Part shown: positions 55,736-64,000 of the stretch, one piece after another
Layout: each line of letters starts with the position of its first letter
Numbering within the stretch: the stretch's first letter is position 1
NCBI RefSeq assembly: GCF_024181725.1
Contig: NZ_CP028908.1
Span: 2,170,001 to 2,234,000, forward strand
Direction of reading: 5' to 3'
Source of the DNA: Bradyrhizobium sp. WD16
GTDB taxonomy: Bacteria > Pseudomonadota > Alphaproteobacteria > Rhizobiales > Xanthobacteraceae
Length of the DNA stretch: 64,000 bases
The notes under the pieces: generated by a model
The model's input: only the letters and a program-made list of their open reading frames with translations
The model's database searches: none
What the model was told of the DNA's origin: nothing
Made by a program: the position numbers and the translations under genes

Positions 55736-56115
55736 GCCATGTCAATGTCACCATCAATGGCCGTCAATACCGTATGGCCTGCGAAGAGGGGCAGGAGCGG
55801 CAGCTGCTGCAGCTCGCCGAGAGCCTGGAAAGCCGGATCACCGCGCTGCGCGGCAAGTTCGGCGAGATCGGCGACGCCCGCCTGACCGTGATGTCAGCGC
55901 TGATGATCGCCGATGAGCTGCTCGACGCCAATCAGCGAATCGTGCGGCTTGAAGAGCAACTCACCGCGCTTCAGGACGCGCGCTATGCTGCGGCCGAACG
56001 CGTCAAGGCAACGCAGTCGGCGATCTCGGCGGCACTCAATTCGGCGGCCGAGCGCCTCGAGAAAATGACCCAGACACTCAATCGCACGGTCGGCAACGGC
56101 ATCGCCATGGGCTGA
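55732..56115 (+). CDS. zapA: Cell division protein ZapA
   Basis: A 127-aa FtsZ-ring stabiliser. The N-terminal ZapA core reads HVNVTINGRQYRMACEEGQERQLLQLAESLESRI and continues GEIGDARLTVMSALMIADELLD; a C-terminal coiled coil follows. It bundles FtsZ filaments at mid-cell. It overlaps the DUF4164 gene and is followed by 6S RNA, an order conserved across many proteobacteria. Confidence 0.95.
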   Translation: MSHVNVTINGRQYRMACEEGQERQLLQLAESLESRITALRGKFGEIGDARLTVMSALMIADELLDANQRIVRLEEQLTALQDARYAAAERVKATQSAISAALNSAAERLEKMTQTLNRTVGNGIAMG

Positions 56116-56321
56116 TGTGCCATGGGTTGATGTCGTGAGTGGAGCATCATCGGTGACGTCTGGCGCGAGGCGCACGTTGCTCGTTTGCAGCACGGTAAGG
56201 CAAGGGGCGCGTGGCCAGTTTCGGTCTGGCCTGTCGGCGATGATGCGGTCATGCCATGGGCGGGGCGATTTCATCGTTCGGGCGGGCTGGCAAGACGGTC
56301 GGTTCGTCGCTACATTGACAA

Positions 56322-56484
56322 GGCGAAGCTGCGTCTCTCGTCAGGAGCCATATATCCCCGGGGCCTTATCGATCCTTCAGGGAGCTGTCCCTGGCCGGGC
56401 CCGTGGGCCCGGTCATATGGCGCCCACCTACTTTCGTAGGGAACTCCGGGATCGAGCGCTTCAACGGTTACCGCGGCTTCGCAC
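56322..56484 (+). ncRNA. ssrS: 6S RNA
   Basis: The position between zapA and the 5-formyl-THF cyclo-ligase gene is the conserved 6S RNA location. The ends pair as an 11-bp closing stem GCGAAGCTGCG / CGCGGCTTCGC (56323-56333 with 56472-56482, one G-U). The interior is GC-rich and self-complementary, with GGGCCCGTGGGCCC near the apex, giving the long bulged hairpin of 6S RNA, about 163 nt in all. 6S RNA binds RNA polymerase holoenzyme in stationary phase. CTGGCA and TACATT 18 bp apart just upstream could be the promoter. Exact ends are estimates. Confidence 0.85.
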
Positions 56485-56508
56485 TTCTTTCTGACGGCTT
56501 GTTCGTCG

Positions 56509-56662
56509 CTCCCAAGACTTCACTCCCAAGTCTCGTCTCCCAAGTCTCGTCTCCCAAGTCTCGTCTCCCAAGTCTCGTCTCCCAAGTCTCGTCTCCCAAG
56601 TCTCGTCTCCCAAGTCTCGTCTCCCAAGTCTCGGCTTCTAAGTCTCGTCTCGCAGGTCTCGT
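56509..56662. repeat. Tandem 14-bp repeat, about 11 copies
   Basis: The unit CTCCCAAGTCTCGT occurs seven times without change (56523-56620), followed by one copy with one change, two more divergent copies, and a divergent one at the start (56509-56522). A 14-bp period breaks the reading frame, and no spacers separate the units, so it is neither coding nor CRISPR. It lies between 6S RNA and the cyclo-ligase gene and may vary in copy number among strains. Confidence 0.95.
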
Positions 56663-56774
56663 CTCCGACGCCCTGATGGCGCCTTGTCCCCTGCGGCGTG
56701 ATCGGCCAGCGCGCCTTGCGTCTCCAGGCGCCCGGGCCTCGATGTTTCTCCCCTGTATGCGATAAGCTTCCCCG

Positions 56775-57380
56775 ATGACCGTTGCCGACGCCAAGTCATT
56801 TCTCCGCAAGGTCGCGCTGGCGCGTCGTGACAGCCTGAGTGCGGCCGAGCGCGCGGCTGCGGCGCAGGCGATCGCTGCGCGCGGCCTGCCCGTTGCGCTC
56901 GACGTCGGAACGATCGTCGCCGGCTACGCCGCGATCCGCAGCGAAATCGATCCGGCGCCGCTCATGCAGCTGCTGGCCGCGCGCGGCGCGTGCCTCGCCT
57001 TGCCCGCGGTTGTTGCGTCCGACGCATCGCTTGTCTTTCGCGCCTGGTCGGTGGGAGCGCCGAGCTTCCTCGGCCGGTTCGGGATCGCCGAGCCCGCCGC
57101 CGATGCGCCTCTCCTCGTGCCTCAGATCATCCTCCTTCCGCTCGCCGCGTTCGATCGCGGCGGCCACCGGATCGGCTACGGCGCCGGATATTACGATCGC
57201 ACGCTCGCGGGCCTGCACACGCAGGGGCTGAGGCCGATCACTATCGGCATCGCCGCCGCGGTCCAGGAAATCGGCCGGGTTCCTGCATTGCCGCACGATG
57301 CGTCGCTCGACTATATTGCGACCGAACGTGAATTGATCGAAACCAGGAGCACACAAGTTGCGGATTCTCTTTATCGGTGA
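56775..57380 (+). CDS. fau: 5-formyltetrahydrofolate cyclo-ligase
   Basis: A 201-aa ATP-dependent enzyme (YgfA/MTHFS) that converts 5-formyl-THF to 5,10-methenyl-THF. Diagnostic parts are AKSFLRKVALARRDSLS near the start and LAAFDRGGHRIGYGAGYYDRTLAG near residue 130. It lies downstream of 6S RNA, a classic pairing, and overlaps the ymdB-like gene by 23 nt. The ATG at 56775 is used. Confidence 0.95.
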   Translation: MTVADAKSFLRKVALARRDSLSAAERAAAAQAIAARGLPVALDVGTIVAGYAAIRSEIDPAPLMQLLAARGACLALPAVVASDASLVFRAWSVGAPSFLGRFGIAEPAADAPLLVPQIILLPLAAFDRGGHRIGYGAGYYDRTLAGLHTQGLRPITIGIAAAVQEIGRVPALPHDASLDYIATERELIETRSTQVADSLYR

Positions 57381-58179
57381 CGTGGTCGGCAAGGCTGGAC
57401 GCACCGCAGTCACCGAACGTCTCCCGGGGCTGATCCGCGACTGGAGTCTCGACCTTGTCGTCCTCAACGGCGAAAATGCCGCCGGCGGTTTCGGCATCAC
57501 CGAGGCGATCTACAACGACTTCATCGATGCCGGCGTCGATGCGGTGACGCTCGGCAATCACGCCTGGAATCAGAAAGAGGCGCTGGTCTTCATCGAGCGG
57601 GCGCCGCGCCTTGTCCGGCCGCTGAATTTCCCGCGCAGCACACCGGGCCGCGGTGCGGCCCTCGTGGAGACCCGCGGCGGCGCGCGGGTTCTCGTCATCA
57701 ACGCCATGGGCCGCGTTTTCATGGAGCCCCTCAACGATCCTTTCGCCGCCATCGACCGCGAACTCGAGGCCTGCCCGCTTGGCGAGATGGCGGATGCCGT
57801 GGTGGTCGATTTCCACGCCGAGGCCTCCAGCGAGAAGCAGGCCGCTGGCCATTTCTGCGATGGGCGCGCCAGCCTTGTCGTCGGCACCCACACCCATGTG
57901 CCGACCGGCGATCACCGCATTCTCCCCGGCGGCACCGCCTATATGACCGACGCCGGCATGACCGGCGATTATGATTCCGTCATCGGCATGCAGAAGGAGG
58001 AGCCGCTGCAGCGCTTTCTCACCGGCATTCCGACCTCGCGCTTCGAGCCGGCGAACGGCGAGGCGACGCTGAGCGGCGTCGCCGTGGAGACCGACAATGC
58101 CACGGGCCTCGCGCAGCGCGTCGCCCCGGTGCGGCTCGGCGGTCGTCTCGAGCCGGCGCTGCCGGGGTTCTGGGGCTAG
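57358..58179 (+). CDS. ymdB: YmdB-like metallophosphoesterase
   Basis: A 273-aa dimetal phosphoesterase of the TIGR00282 family. Metal motifs are RILFIGDVVGKAGR, VLNGENAAGGFGI, TLGNHAW and a late GTHTHVPTGDHRILPGGTAYMTDAGM. In Bacillus YmdB hydrolyses cyclic nucleotides and influences development; the role here is unknown. The start is TTG 57358 with AGGAG upstream, inside the end of fau. The TAG stop (58177-58179) lies in the CTAG that opens the next repeat array. Confidence 0.92.
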   Translation: MRILFIGDVVGKAGRTAVTERLPGLIRDWSLDLVVLNGENAAGGFGITEAIYNDFIDAGVDAVTLGNHAWNQKEALVFIERAPRLVRPLNFPRSTPGRGAALVETRGGARVLVINAMGRVFMEPLNDPFAAIDRELEACPLGEMADAVVVDFHAEASSEKQAAGHFCDGRASLVVGTHTHVPTGDHRILPGGTAYMTDAGMTGDYDSVIGMQKEEPLQRFLTGIPTSRFEPANGEATLSGVAVETDNATGLAQRVAPVRLGGRLEPALPGFWG

Positions 58180-58385
58180 TGTCCTGTTTCCAACGTTCGT
58201 ATCCCATTGCAGCAGGCGCTCATACGAACGTTGGAAACAAGGGGACACTAGCATCATTATGATTCTCGTGTGGTTTTGGATCTGACGCTCGTTCGAAGAA
58301 CTCGCTGCAATACTGAAACGAGCGTCAGATCCACCACACTAGCAATGATCATGATTCTAGTGCGGTTTTGGATCGGACGCTCGGG
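58176..58385. repeat. Palindrome array C - linker 2 - D plus a partial second D
   Basis: C (58176-58251), linker CATCATTATGATT, D (58265-58342, left CTAG changed to CTCG), then a 14-nt variant linker CAATGATCATGATT and the left arm of another D (58357 to about 58385) that breaks off. It lies between the converging ymdB and chemoreceptor genes. Confidence 0.9.
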
Positions 58386-58453
58386 CCGGTCTTCGGCACC
58401 GCTTCGGCCCCCTGGCCGCCAGCGCCGGTGCTGCTCCTCGCGACGTGGTCGCC

Positions 58454-60241
58454 TTACAGCTTGTAGGCCGTGCGGAAGGCGCCCCAGTGCTTGCCGCGAA
58501 CCCTGATCGGCACGTCGATCTCGCGCATCCTGATCCGGACGCCATCGCCCATGTCGCGGGGATAGCCCTGCACCAGATAGGCGCGGGTGTTGTGCGCGGC
58601 GGCGAGGCCGGCGGGGTCACTGAAGATGCGCCTGTTGCGGCAATTGGCGGTGTTCCAGGCCGCGTCGTCCGGTCGCTGCGGATGGGAGTAGATCGCGTTG
58701 TGTACCGGCAGATAGCCGTTGCGATCCACCGCGGCGCAGAAGGTCATCGACGGATCCATCTTCAACACCGGCTCCTGGATCGCGGGCAGGGCGCGATCGA
58801 GCCAGTCGAGATAGCGGGTGCGGAACTGCGGCGGGTTGGAGCCGGCGATCGGCACGTAGTCAGCGTCAAACAGGTCGTCGACCGTGAGCCTGCCGGCGGC
58901 GAGTGCGTCTTCGAGAAGCCGCGCGATCTTCTTGCCGGCCTCCATCGCCCGCGCGATGCATTCGGTATTTGCATCGTGCAGCAGGAACAGTTTGTCTTCG
59001 ATGCGCTCCTTGACGGCGGCGTCGGCGGCGACGAGGCGCATCTCGCTGCCAAGGTCGCCATGGCTGATCGCTGCGAGACGGCAGGCGCCAATGCCGTCCA
59101 TCGTCGCCTGTAGCGGTTCTGACAGCGGCAGGGCGGCTACGCCCGTGCCCGACACCAGCACCGTCTCGCGCGACAATTCATAGACGTTGGCGGTGAGCTC
59201 GCCGCGGTGGCCCCGGATAGTCACGGCGAGGTTGCAAGGCAGGCGCTCGTCCTTGCGAGCCGTGCGTTCCTCGTTCTGCAGCAGCACCGCACAGCGCGCC
59301 TTGAGCTTGTCCACCAGTGCGGTGACGCCGGCGCCGGCCGCCGCCATGTCGCGGCCATGCAGTTCGGCCTCCTTGGTGGCGGCATCGATGTCGTTGGCGC
59401 CATCCCCGACCGAGGCGATGAATTGCGAGGTGGCGGTGGCGCTCCGGGCGAGGTCACCCGTGGTCGCGCCCTGGGTCGCAACCGCGCTGTTGACGTTCTC
59501 GAACACGGGGCGAATGGCGCCGATCGCCGCGGAGATGCGATGCACCGCGTCGATCGAGGCGGCCGCATCGCTCTGCAAGGCGTCGATCTTCTGCTTGATT
59601 TCCTCGGTGGCGTCACGGGTCGCGACGGAGAGCGCCTTGACCTCCGAAGCGACCACGGCGAAGCCGCGGCCGGCCTCGCCGGCACGGGCGGCTTCGATGG
59701 TCGAGTTGAGGGCGAGCAGCGTCGTCTGGCGCGCGATGCTGGCGATCATGTCGACGACGTTGCCGATCGCCGCTGACGACTGGCGCAGTCGCTCGACGCT
59801 GGCGCTGGCCTCCTCGGCTGCGGCGCCGGCTTGATCGGCGAGTTTGCCGGCGTCGGCGACATGGGCGCCGATACCGTTCGTCGACTGGCTGAAATGTGCG
59901 GTGGCTGTGGCGAAGGTCTCGGCGGTGGTGCCGGCATCACGGCTGCGGGCGGTCAGGGCGTCGGCCCGGCCGCGGATTTCACTCAAGGTCTTCGAGGTGG
60001 CGTGGGCGCCACCGGCGACCGATGTCGCCGCGCGCTCGAGCTGGCGCACCAGGGCCTGCAACTCGACATCAAGCAGGTCGAGGATCTGGGCGGCAGCGTC
60101 CGCTTGTGGGGCGTCGGCGAGAAGGGTCGCAGCAGCCGGCGCGTCGCCGCGCATCGGACACGGCGCAGCTTCGGCTGCAGCTGGTCCGCCCGCTTCGGCC
60201 GGCCTCTTCCAGATGGCCGTCAGTGCCGCCCGCAGACCCAT
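58454..60241 (-). CDS. Soluble methyl-accepting chemotaxis-type protein with a PilZ-like and C-terminal sensor domain
   Basis: A 595-aa protein with no membrane segment. Residues about 60-340 hold the receptor signalling coiled coil, with the hairpin tip [40 protein letters not shown]. About 345-430 resembles PilZ ([17 protein letters not shown], with the R-rich start). The last 150 residues form a helical and beta sensor ending [27 protein letters not shown], a pattern seen at the ends of some rhizobial receptors. It may report on an internal signal, perhaps c-di-GMP, to a chemotaxis array. The start is ATG 60241 ([11 protein letters not shown]). Confidence 0.85.
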   Translation of the reverse strand: MGLRAALTAIWKRPAEAGGPAAAEAAPCPMRGDAPAAATLLADAPQADAAAQILDLLDVELQALVRQLERAATSVAGGAHATSKTLSEIRGRADALTARSRDAGTTAETFATATAHFSQSTNGIGAHVADAGKLADQAGAAAEEASASVERLRQSSAAIGNVVDMIASIARQTTLLALNSTIEAARAGEAGRGFAVVASEVKALSVATRDATEEIKQKIDALQSDAAASIDAVHRISAAIGAIRPVFENVNSAVATQGATTGDLARSATATSQFIASVGDGANDIDAATKEAELHGRDMAAAGAGVTALVDKLKARCAVLLQNEERTARKDERLPCNLAVTIRGHRGELTANVYELSRETVLVSGTGVAALPLSEPLQATMDGIGACRLAAISHGDLGSEMRLVAADAAVKERIEDKLFLLHDANTECIARAMEAGKKIARLLEDALAAGRLTVDDLFDADYVPIAGSNPPQFRTRYLDWLDRALPAIQEPVLKMDPSMTFCAAVDRNGYLPVHNAIYSHPQRPDDAAWNTANCRNRRIFSDPAGLAAAHNTRAYLVQGYPRDMGDGVRIRMREIDVPIRVRGKHWGAFRTAYKL

Positions 60242-60454
60242 GGCTCCTCCGCCCCGTGATTTGCCGCGGATTATTCCATCGCGGCGTAACCCCGACGTTA
60301 ATTTCCGCGAGACGGAGATGATGACGCACTCGCGGACGTAATATAATACCATCAACCGGAGCAACCCTTTGATCCGGCGGCTTTCGAGATTATAACCCGC
60401 GCCGCGAATCCACCGCCGAATCCCCCGTAGATCAGTTTCCCGAAGAGAACCCGC

Positions 60455-61201
60455 ATGGCCGGACATTCCCAATTCAAGAACATCATGCACCGCAAGGGCC
60501 GGCAGGACGCGCAGAAGTCCAAGCTGTTCGGCAAGCTGGCCCGCGAAATCACCGTGGCGGCGAAGCTCGGCACTCCCGATCCGGCGATGAACCCGCGCCT
60601 GCGTGCTGCGGTGCTGGCGGCCCGCGCCGAGAATATGCCCAAGGACAATATCGAGCGCGCCATCAAGAAGGCGACCGGCGGCGATGCCGAGAACTATGAC
60701 GAGATCCGCTACGAGGGCTATGGTCCGGGCGGCGTCGCCGTCATCGTCGAAGCCCTGACCGACAACCGCAATCGCGCAGCCTCCGACATCCGCTCCTTCT
60801 TCACCAAATCGGGCGGCAACCTCGCCGAAACCGGCGCCGTGTCCTTCATGTTCGATCGCGTCGGCATCGTTGAATACGACGCGTCCGTTGCCTCCGCCGA
60901 TGCAGTGCTCGAAGCGGCGATCGACGCCGGCGCCGACGATGTCGTGTCGAGCGAGAGCGGTCATGAAATTTATGCCGCGCCGGACAGCTTTCAGCAGGTC
61001 GCCAAGGCGCTCGAGGCCAAGTTCGGCGAACCGCACAAGGCGGCGCTGACCTGGAAGCCGCAGAACACCGTGGCTGTCGATGACGAAGCCGGCGAGAAGC
61101 TCCTCAGACTGATCGACGCGCTGAACGAGCACGATGACGTCCAGAACGTCTATTCCAATTTCGAAGTGTCCGACGCGCTCATGGCCAAGATGGCGGGCTA
61201 G
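60455..61201 (+). CDS. yebC: YebC/PmpR family protein
   Basis: A 248-aa protein with the unmistakable start [24 protein letters not shown] and [18 protein letters not shown]. Family members act as transcription regulators or, as shown more recently, help ribosomes through difficult sequences. It lies upstream of ruvCAB across mgtE, a common neighbourhood. The TAG stop (61199-61201) is part of the CTAG of the repeat that follows. Confidence 0.96.
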   Translation: MAGHSQFKNIMHRKGRQDAQKSKLFGKLAREITVAAKLGTPDPAMNPRLRAAVLAARAENMPKDNIERAIKKATGGDAENYDEIRYEGYGPGGVAVIVEALTDNRNRAASDIRSFFTKSGGNLAETGAVSFMFDRVGIVEYDASVASADAVLEAAIDAGADDVVSSESGHEIYAAPDSFQQVAKALEAKFGEPHKAALTWKPQNTVAVDDEAGEKLLRLIDALNEHDDVQNVYSNFEVSDALMAKMAG

Positions 61202-61274
61202 TGAGGCTTACGTCTCGCAATTGCCTACAGGGCTCGCCGCAAAGGGCATAGGCAATTGCGATACGCCGCACTAG
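61198..61274. repeat. Single inverted A module
   Basis: Compared with the other arrays this A is reversed: CTAGTGAGGCTTACGTCTCG, then the GGCAATTGC arms and the final CGCACTAG. It stands alone with no linker or B. It provides the yebC stop codon. Confidence 0.88.
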
Positions 61275-61621
61275 TGAAGCGCGCCCGATCTCCTCTTTGG
61301 GGTTGACGGGCGCAGGCCGAGGGATCATGTCAACAACTGGCGACCGGCTTCGGCCGGCCCGCCGCCCCGCGCGGATCTCCGCCATCGACGATCGGGCATC
61401 GCCTGCGCCAAGCGGGAGATGGGCCATCGGGCGGCGCTCAGCGCATCATGCAGCCACTACGCCCGCGCGAGCCGGGAGACACCGGGTCGGGCGGCGTGAA
61501 TGGAAACCTCCAACCATGCCCAGCGACAGTCCAAGTCGTTTGCCGACAGCGGTCAGAGGGATCTGAGCAGCAATTGCCGCTCGCCGCCCCTGCCGCTGCC
61601 GGCAGACCCGGAAGGTGAGCG
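61275..61621. other. Intergenic region before mgtE
   Basis: In these 347 bp I see no gene, module or magnesium riboswitch that I can recognise. It ends with GGAAGGTGAGCG before the mgtE ATG, a good ribosome-binding context. Confidence 0.4.
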
Positions 61622-62995
61622 ATGACCGACACTCAAGACCTTGCCGAAGCCGGCTTCGATGCTGCCGCGCTGGCGGAGCGGCTGGCCCACAACGACGTCG
61701 CCGATAGTGTCGACGTCCTCAACAAGCTGGCGCCCGAGGACGCCGCGGCCGTGCTGGGGCGGCTGCCCGCCGAAACCGCCGTCGAAATCCTCGACAAGCC
61801 CGAACTCGATTTCGGCGCCCAGATCATCGAGGCGCTGTCGCGTCCGACCGCGGCGGCCCTGCTGACGGGCATGTCCGCCGACATGGCGGCGGACATCGTC
61901 GAACTGCTCGACGAGGACGTGCGTGCTGAGCTGATGGCTCGCCTCGACGAGCTGACGCGCGCTACGATCGCCTCGCTGCTCCAATACCCGGAGAATACCG
62001 CGGGCGCGATGATGACGACGGAGTTCGTCAGCGTGCCGGCGAGTTGGACGGTCGGTCAGACGCTGACCCACATCCGCCAGGTCGAGCGTACACGTGAGAC
62101 GGTCTATGCCATCTATGTGCTCGACCCGGTGACCCGGCGCCTCGTCGGCGCGGTGACGCTGCGCCGGCTGATCTCCGGCGAACCGTCGGCGAACATCCTG
62201 TCCCTGGCGCCGAGCCGCGCCCCGATCACCACCTCGCCGCTGACCGATCGCGAAGAGGTGGCGCGGCTGATCACCAAATACGACCTGTTGGCAGTGCCCG
62301 TGGTGGACAAGGCCGGGCATCTGCGCGGCATCGTCACGGTCGACGACATCATCGACGCGATCATCGAGGAAAACACCGAAGACGTGCAGAAATTCGGCGG
62401 CATGGCGGCGATCGAGGAGCCGTACCTGCAGATCCGCCTGCCCGACATGATCCGCAAGCGCGGCGTCTGGCTCTGTTTGCTGTTCTTGAGCGAGATGCTG
62501 ACGGCGAGTGCCATGCAGTATTTCGAGGGAGAGTTGCAGAAGGCCCTGGTGCTCACTCTCTTTATCCCGCTGATCATGAGCTCGGGCGGCAACTCCGGCT
62601 CGCAGGCGACCTCGCTGCTGATTCGCTCGCTGGCCTTGCAGGACGTCCGCCTGTCCGACTGGTGGCGCGTTGCCTTGCGCGAACTGCCCACCGGGGTGAT
62701 TCTCGGCGGCGGGCTCGGCGTCATCGGCATGGTCCGCATCATTCTCTGGCAGAAGCTCGGCTTCTACGACTACGGCGAGCATTGGGGCCTGGTGGCGCTC
62801 ACGGTGGCGGCGGCGCTGGTCGGCATCGTTACTTTCGGCTCAGTGGCCGGCTCGATGCTGCCGTTCGCCCTGCAGCGGCTCGGGCTCGACCCCGCCAGCG
62901 CCTCCGCCCCCTTCGTCGCCACATTGGTCGACGTCACCGGTCTGATGATCTATTTCAGCGTCGCGCTCCTGATCCTGCGCGGCACGCTGCTGTGA
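61622..62995 (+). CDS. mgtE: MgtE-family magnesium transporter
   Basis: A 457-aa channel-like Mg2+ importer. The N-terminal helical domain (AERLAHNDVADSVDVLNKL onward, about 15-130) and two CBS domains (about 130-260, including VPVVDKAGHLRGIVTVDDIIDAI) form the cytoplasmic magnesium sensor; five membrane helices follow (about 285-457) with the pore stretch SSGGNSGSQATSLLIRSLAL. The length and order are standard. It sits between yebC and ruvC on the same strand. Confidence 0.96.
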   Translation: MTDTQDLAEAGFDAAALAERLAHNDVADSVDVLNKLAPEDAAAVLGRLPAETAVEILDKPELDFGAQIIEALSRPTAAALLTGMSADMAADIVELLDEDVRAELMARLDELTRATIASLLQYPENTAGAMMTTEFVSVPASWTVGQTLTHIRQVERTRETVYAIYVLDPVTRRLVGAVTLRRLISGEPSANILSLAPSRAPITTSPLTDREEVARLITKYDLLAVPVVDKAGHLRGIVTVDDIIDAIIEENTEDVQKFGGMAAIEEPYLQIRLPDMIRKRGVWLCLLFLSEMLTASAMQYFEGELQKALVLTLFIPLIMSSGGNSGSQATSLLIRSLALQDVRLSDWWRVALRELPTGVILGGGLGVIGMVRIILWQKLGFYDYGEHWGLVALTVAAALVGIVTFGSVAGSMLPFALQRLGLDPASASAPFVATLVDVTGLMIYFSVALLILRGTLL

Positions 62996-63032
62996 GCGCC
63001 CGTTGCGGCCGGTTTTAGGCTAACATGGCGCC

Positions 63033-63542
63033 ATGACATCGCGTGCGATTCGGATTCTCGGCATCGACCCCGGCCTGCGCCGCACCGGCTGGGGCGTGAT
63101 CGACAGCGACGGCAACCGCCTGATCTATGTCGGCTGCGGCTCGATCGAGGCGAAGGAGACGCTGCCGCTCTCCGACCGGCTCTGTGTCATTCACGACGGC
63201 CTTGCCAAGGTGCTCGACGAATTTGCGCCGGTCGAAGCGGCCGTCGAGCAAACCTTCGTCAACAAGGACGGCGCGGCGACCCTGAAGCTCGGCCAGGCGA
63301 GGGGCGTTGCCATGCTGGTACCGGCGCGCTTCGGCCTGACGGTGGCCGAATATGCGCCCAATCAAGTGAAGAAGACCGTGGTCGGCGCCGGCCACGCCGA
63401 CAAGAACCAGATCCGCGTCATGCTCGGAATTCTCCTGCCGAAGGCCGCGCCCAAAAGCGCCGATGCCGCCGATGCGCTCGCCATCGCGATCACCCATGCC
63501 CACCATCGCCAGAGCGTGGTGCTGAGGATCGCGGCGTCATGA
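63033..63542 (+). CDS. ruvC: Crossover junction endonuclease RuvC
   Basis: A 169-aa Holliday-junction resolvase. The acidic active site is visible as D12 ([13 protein letters not shown]), E72 (AAVEQTF) and the C-terminal [14 protein letters not shown] cluster. It cuts junctions with RuvAB. Its TGA overlaps the ruvA ATG (ATGA, 63539-63542), so the two are coupled. Confidence 0.98.
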   Translation: MTSRAIRILGIDPGLRRTGWGVIDSDGNRLIYVGCGSIEAKETLPLSDRLCVIHDGLAKVLDEFAPVEAAVEQTFVNKDGAATLKLGQARGVAMLVPARFGLTVAEYAPNQVKKTVVGAGHADKNQIRVMLGILLPKAAPKSADAADALAIAITHAHHRQSVVLRIAAS

Positions 63543-64000
63543 TCGGCAAGCTGCGCGGCGTGATCGATTCCTATGGCGAGGACTACGTGATCCTCGATGT
63601 CGGTGGCGTCGGCTATCAGGTGCATTGCGCCGCGCGCACCCTGCAGGCGCTGCCCACGCCGGGCGAGGCCGCAGTGCTGTCGATCGAGACCCACGTGCGG
63701 GAGGATCAGATCCGGCTGTTCGGTTTCCGCTCCGATACCGAGCGGGAGTGGTTCCGCCTGCTGCAGACCGTGCAGGGGGTTGGCGCCAAGGTGGCCTTGG
63801 CGGTCCTGAGCACGCTGCCGCCGGCCGATCTTGCCAACGCCATTGCCTTGCGGGATCGCGCGGCGGTGGCTCGCACACCCGGGGTGGGCCCCAAGGTCGC
63901 CGAACGGATCGTGACGGAACTCAAGGACAAGGCACCGGCTTTTGCCGCCGTCGATCCCGCGGTGATCCAGCTCTCCGGCGCCATCGAGGAGCGGCGGGCA
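63539..64000 (+). CDS. ruvA: Holliday junction DNA helicase RuvA (5' part)
   Basis: The first 154 residues are inside the window and the gene runs off its end. [30 protein letters not shown] is the OB-fold start, the [12 protein letters not shown] motif is present, and the two helix-hairpin-helix motifs ([18 protein letters not shown] and [20 protein letters not shown]) bind the junction. Domain III is outside the window. ruvB probably follows. Confidence 0.97.
   Translation, partial: MIGKLRGVIDSYGEDYVILDVGGVGYQVHCAARTLQALPTPGEAAVLSIETHVREDQIRLFGFRSDTEREWFRLLQTVQGVGAKVALAVLSTLPPADLANAIALRDRAAVARTPGVGPKVAERIVTELKDKAPAFAAVDPAVIQLSGAIEERRA

Noticed and set aside
56509-56662. Possible CRISPR array
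   Set aside because: The units are only 14 bp, directly adjacent and without spacers, and there are no cas genes.
56403-56765. A 120-codon frame translating the 14-bp repeat as SLVSQVSSPK-type repeats
   Set aside because: The period is not a multiple of three, the frame starts inside 6S RNA, and there is no ribosome-binding site.
61275-61621. A magnesium riboswitch before mgtE
   Set aside because: I could not find the conserved M-box pairing pattern, so I do not call it.

Overview
The window is about 64 kb of GC-rich chromosomal DNA. Gene content and protein sequences point to the Alphaproteobacteria, order Hyphomicrobiales, most likely family Nitrobacteraceae (Bradyrhizobium, Rhodopseudomonas, Afipia and relatives). 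Supporting signs are the small alphaproteobacterial families (RcdA/DUF1465, DUF1192, DUF4167, DUF4164), a PhaR/PhaA/PhaB polyhydroxybutyrate locus, the zapA - 6S RNA - 5-formyl-THF cyclo-ligase order, and a GTTTTC-type dispersed palindrome familiar from Bradyrhizobium-like genomes. This is inference from memory of these families; no database was searched. I see no rRNA, tRNA, transposase, phage gene or CRISPR array.

Layout. 0-8.5 kb: zur, an EamA exporter and ispG in one direction; a CPA1-type antiporter, a DUF1345 protein and a polyprenyl diphosphate synthase in the other; then mtgA, rpmF and two small genes of unknown function. 8.6-14.9 kb: a c-di-GMP type EAL protein, phaR divergent from phaA-phaB, and a YddG-like exporter. 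15-28.8 kb: gloB plus a cupin, a methyltransferase, DUF4167, ptsP-prfA-prmC, lysC, a PH-domain protein, ubiG, a peroxiredoxin and a DsbD-N-like periplasmic protein. 29-40 kb: yqgE, a large membrane GGDEF/EAL protein, a quinone oxidoreductase, DUF1192, a probable small RNA, rcdA, rpmE, an ABC exporter, and an ExbB/MotA-like plus OmpA/MotB-like pair with a GNAT gene. 40.8-45.8 kb: a five-gene polyamine-type ABC importer operon ending in a hydantoin/Asp/Glu racemase-family gene. 46-55 kb: suhB, then a minus-strand central-carbon block tkt, gap, pgk, fba, a degenerate ThiE-like gene and a Sel1-repeat gene, the last three joined by 4-nt start/stop overlaps. 55.4-64 kb: DUF4164-zapA, 6S RNA, a 14-bp tandem repeat, fau, ymdB, a soluble chemoreceptor, yebC, mgtE, ruvC and the start of ruvA.

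The most unusual feature is a family of modular intergenic palindromes. At least four stem-loop modules (here called A, B, C and D, with variant C') are each bounded by CTAG, and neighbouring modules share that CTAG. A is joined to B, and C (or B) to D, through AT-rich linkers of exactly 13 nt in six of seven intact cases and 14 nt in one. The modules are combined into arrays of one to five units at about ten places. In five genes the TAG stop codon is the TAG of the element's terminal CTAG. This looks like a non-autonomous, CTAG-targeted (or CTAG-joined) REP/MITE-like system whose mobilising enzyme lies outside the window.
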